From the NCBI RefSeq assembly GCF_030285785.1, contig NZ_CP127247.1, positions 1,511,501-1,575,500 of the forward strand: a stretch of 64,000 bases of DNA, given 5' to 3'. The stretch comes from Parasedimentitalea psychrophila (lineage in GTDB: Bacteria; Pseudomonadota; Alphaproteobacteria; Rhodobacterales; Rhodobacteraceae). Positions 62,674 to 64,000 of this stretch are shown piece after piece. A model generated the notes under the pieces. It did not search any database, was not told the DNA's origin, and saw nothing but the letters and a program-made list of their open reading frames with translations. Numbering within the stretch: position 1 is the stretch's first letter; every line of letters begins with the position of its first letter. The position numbers and the translations under genes are program-made.

Positions 62674-63413
62674 TCCAAAGATCTTTCCTTTTTCTGACGC
62701 TGGCAGCCTTTGCGCTGCTGGCGATGCCGCAGGTCGCACAGGCGCAGGAATTGAACCTGTCGCTGGCTGACAATGGATCGATTTCCGCGCGGTCCATACA
62801 GCTGATTCTCTTGCTTACCGTGCTCAGCCTGGCCCCCGGCCTGGCCATCATGATCACCTGTTTTCCATTTCTTGTAACGGTTTTGTCGATTGTCCGGCAG
62901 GGTATGGGCATGCAGCAAGCACCGCCCAATATGCTGATTATCAGCCTGGCGATGTTTCTGACCTATTTTGTGATGGAACCTGTGTTTAACGACGCTTGGA
63001 CCCATGGCATCAAACCGCTGATCGAAGAACAATTAGGGGTAGAGGAGGCGATGATTCGTGCACTTGAGCCGTTTCGAGCCTTTATGGCGGCGCGGCTGGA
63101 TGCAGATACGTTTTATGCGATGTCAGATCTACGCCCCGACACCCAGGGGATAGATCCAACCCCCGACGCTCCACTGTCGGTGCTGATTCCCAGCTTTCTG
63201 CTGTCAGAAATTTCGCGGGCCTTTCAAATCGGCTTTTTGGTCTTCCTGCCGTTTCTCATCATCGATTTGGTGGTTGCGGCAATTCTGATGTCGATGGGGA
63301 TGATGATGGTCCCCCCCGCGGTGGTGTCACTGCCGTTCAAATTGGCATTCTTTGTGGTCGCGGACGGCTGGACCTTGATCGCCAGTTCCCTGGTTCGTAG
63401 CTACTATCCCTGA
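62670..63413 (+). CDS. fliP: Flagellar export gate protein FliP
   Basis: This is a 247-residue protein with a signal peptide (about 1-25, ending QAQ). SIQLILLLTVLSLAPGLAIMITCFPFLVTVLSIVRQGMG is the first helical family block (in part), and EISRAFQIGFLVFLPFLIIDLVVAAILMSMGMMMV is the second (in part). It forms the export pore with FliQ and FliR and is the last recognised gene of the cluster in this window. Confidence 0.96.
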   Translation: MIQRSFLFLTLAAFALLAMPQVAQAQELNLSLADNGSISARSIQLILLLTVLSLAPGLAIMITCFPFLVTVLSIVRQGMGMQQAPPNMLIISLAMFLTYFVMEPVFNDAWTHGIKPLIEEQLGVEEAMIRALEPFRAFMAARLDADTFYAMSDLRPDTQGIDPTPDAPLSVLIPSFLLSEISRAFQIGFLVFLPFLIIDLVVAAILMSMGMMMVPPAVVSLPFKLAFFVVADGWTLIASSLVRSYYP

Positions 63414-63431
63414 CCTCACTCACGGTTATCG

Positions 63432-63465
63432 GACCTCTGGTTAGGATCCCAGCCAGGGGTCTTTC
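63432..63465 (+). terminator. Terminator after fliP
   Basis: GACCTCTGG and CCAGGGGTC form a 9-bp stem (one G-U) with a 12-base loop, followed by TTTCT, 18 bases after the fliP stop. Confidence 0.7.
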
Positions 63466-63567
63466 TACGTCCGCGCTGACCTGCGCCCCCAGTCAAACTG
63501 AGGGCCATCGCCAGCCTGGAACTGAAACGGACTTCTCGGTGATTGCTGCGCATTCACCTGCCAGCCA

Positions 63568-64000
63568 ATGGTTGAACGCATTGCCAGATCGCAACCCCAC
63601 CCGCTTCAGATCCCGGATGAAGCGCTGTTCCGGGGAATATGGGTGTATCCCTCTCCTGTCCGGCAGCGCATTGGCCAGCAATGTCCCGAGCGGGACAACC
63701 GGTCGTTCATAACGCTGCAAGGCGGTTCGTCGTTGCCGCCGGGGACGCTTCAGGTCCAGATCAAATCTCTCCTGCAAACGGGCCTCAAAGCCACTCAACC
63801 TGTGGCGCAGCTGTTCGCGGCCGCAAAGATGGAGCTCGGCACGCTGAACAGCGACATGAGTGTCGCCAACTCAGGCGAAGACTGCGGTGGTTGCGTTTCT
63901 GACGAGAATTCTTCTGGTGCCTGCGAGCTAATTTTCCATTCATCAGTCTCTTTCCTAAATGCTGATAATATCTTCCGTGCGACCCAAACCACCATGCAAT
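63568..64000 (+). other. Unassigned open frame at the right edge, running off the window
   Basis: A plus-strand frame is open from the ATG at 63568 (VERIARSQPHPLQIPDE-type start) to the window edge with no stop, at least 144 codons. The minus strand also has an open frame of similar length over the same bases (63493 to about 63870, Arg-rich, with PLGTLLANALPDRRGIH). Neither has a good ribosome site, and I do not recognise a family for either. At most one can be a gene. Confidence 0.3.

Overview
The window is chromosomal DNA from an alphaproteobacterium of the Rhodobacteraceae (Roseobacter group). The evidence is the gene content and style: FlaF and FlbT beside a short flagellin, a single flagellar cluster with many ATGA/TGATG overlaps, Hint-domain proteins, two polyamine-type ABC systems and roseobacter-style intergenic repeats. 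The exact genus cannot be fixed by reading alone. No rRNA, tRNA, CRISPR array, insertion sequence or prophage was recognised.

Region 1 (1-9040) is mostly housekeeping: the end of a TauE/SafE permease, an ArsR regulator-AHSA1-YCII trio, an L-asparaginase, an IalB-like secreted protein, rlmN, a LOG-family protein, a PLP threonine/serine dehydratase with a GntR regulator, and dapD. Region 2 (about 9040-16750) lies between dapD and dapE and looks like an accessory site. It holds a decayed histidine-utilisation locus (fragments of hutU, hutF and hutC), an inverted pair of dispersed repeats, three Hint-domain genes (one with an in-frame TAG, one lacking the catalytic residues) and a glutamate-receptor-like ion channel.

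Region 3 (16755-22940) returns to housekeeping: dapE, an acetyltransferase, a DUF2064 protein, RNase R and a lytic transglycosylase. Region 4 (22942-36602) is a polyamine or related amine region. It has one four-gene ABC transporter on the minus strand, a SpuC-like aminotransferase, a GntR regulator, and a potFGHI-like transporter followed by a PuuB-like FAD oxidoreductase on the plus strand, then a phosphotransferase. Import, transamination and oxidation genes sit together, so the block probably takes up and degrades putrescine-like amines. In both transporter operons a strong hairpin follows the binding-protein gene.

Region 5 (36681-63413) is a large flagellar cluster: flgD-fliK; flgJ-flgN-fliC-flaF-flbT-DUF1217; fliI; flgBC-fliE-fliQ-flgFGAH-fliL; a glycosyltransferase; a fliJ-like gene-flhB-fliR-flhA-SLT transglycosylase; a motA/MotE-like/secreted-repeat-protein group; fliL; and fliF-fliH-fliN-fliP. 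All three divergent flagellar promoter regions contain a near-consensus CtrA box (TTAA-N7-TTAA). The genes flgE, flgI, flgK, flgL, fliG, fliM and motB are not in the window.

The last 0.6 kb has a likely fliP terminator and two opposed open frames that could not be assigned.
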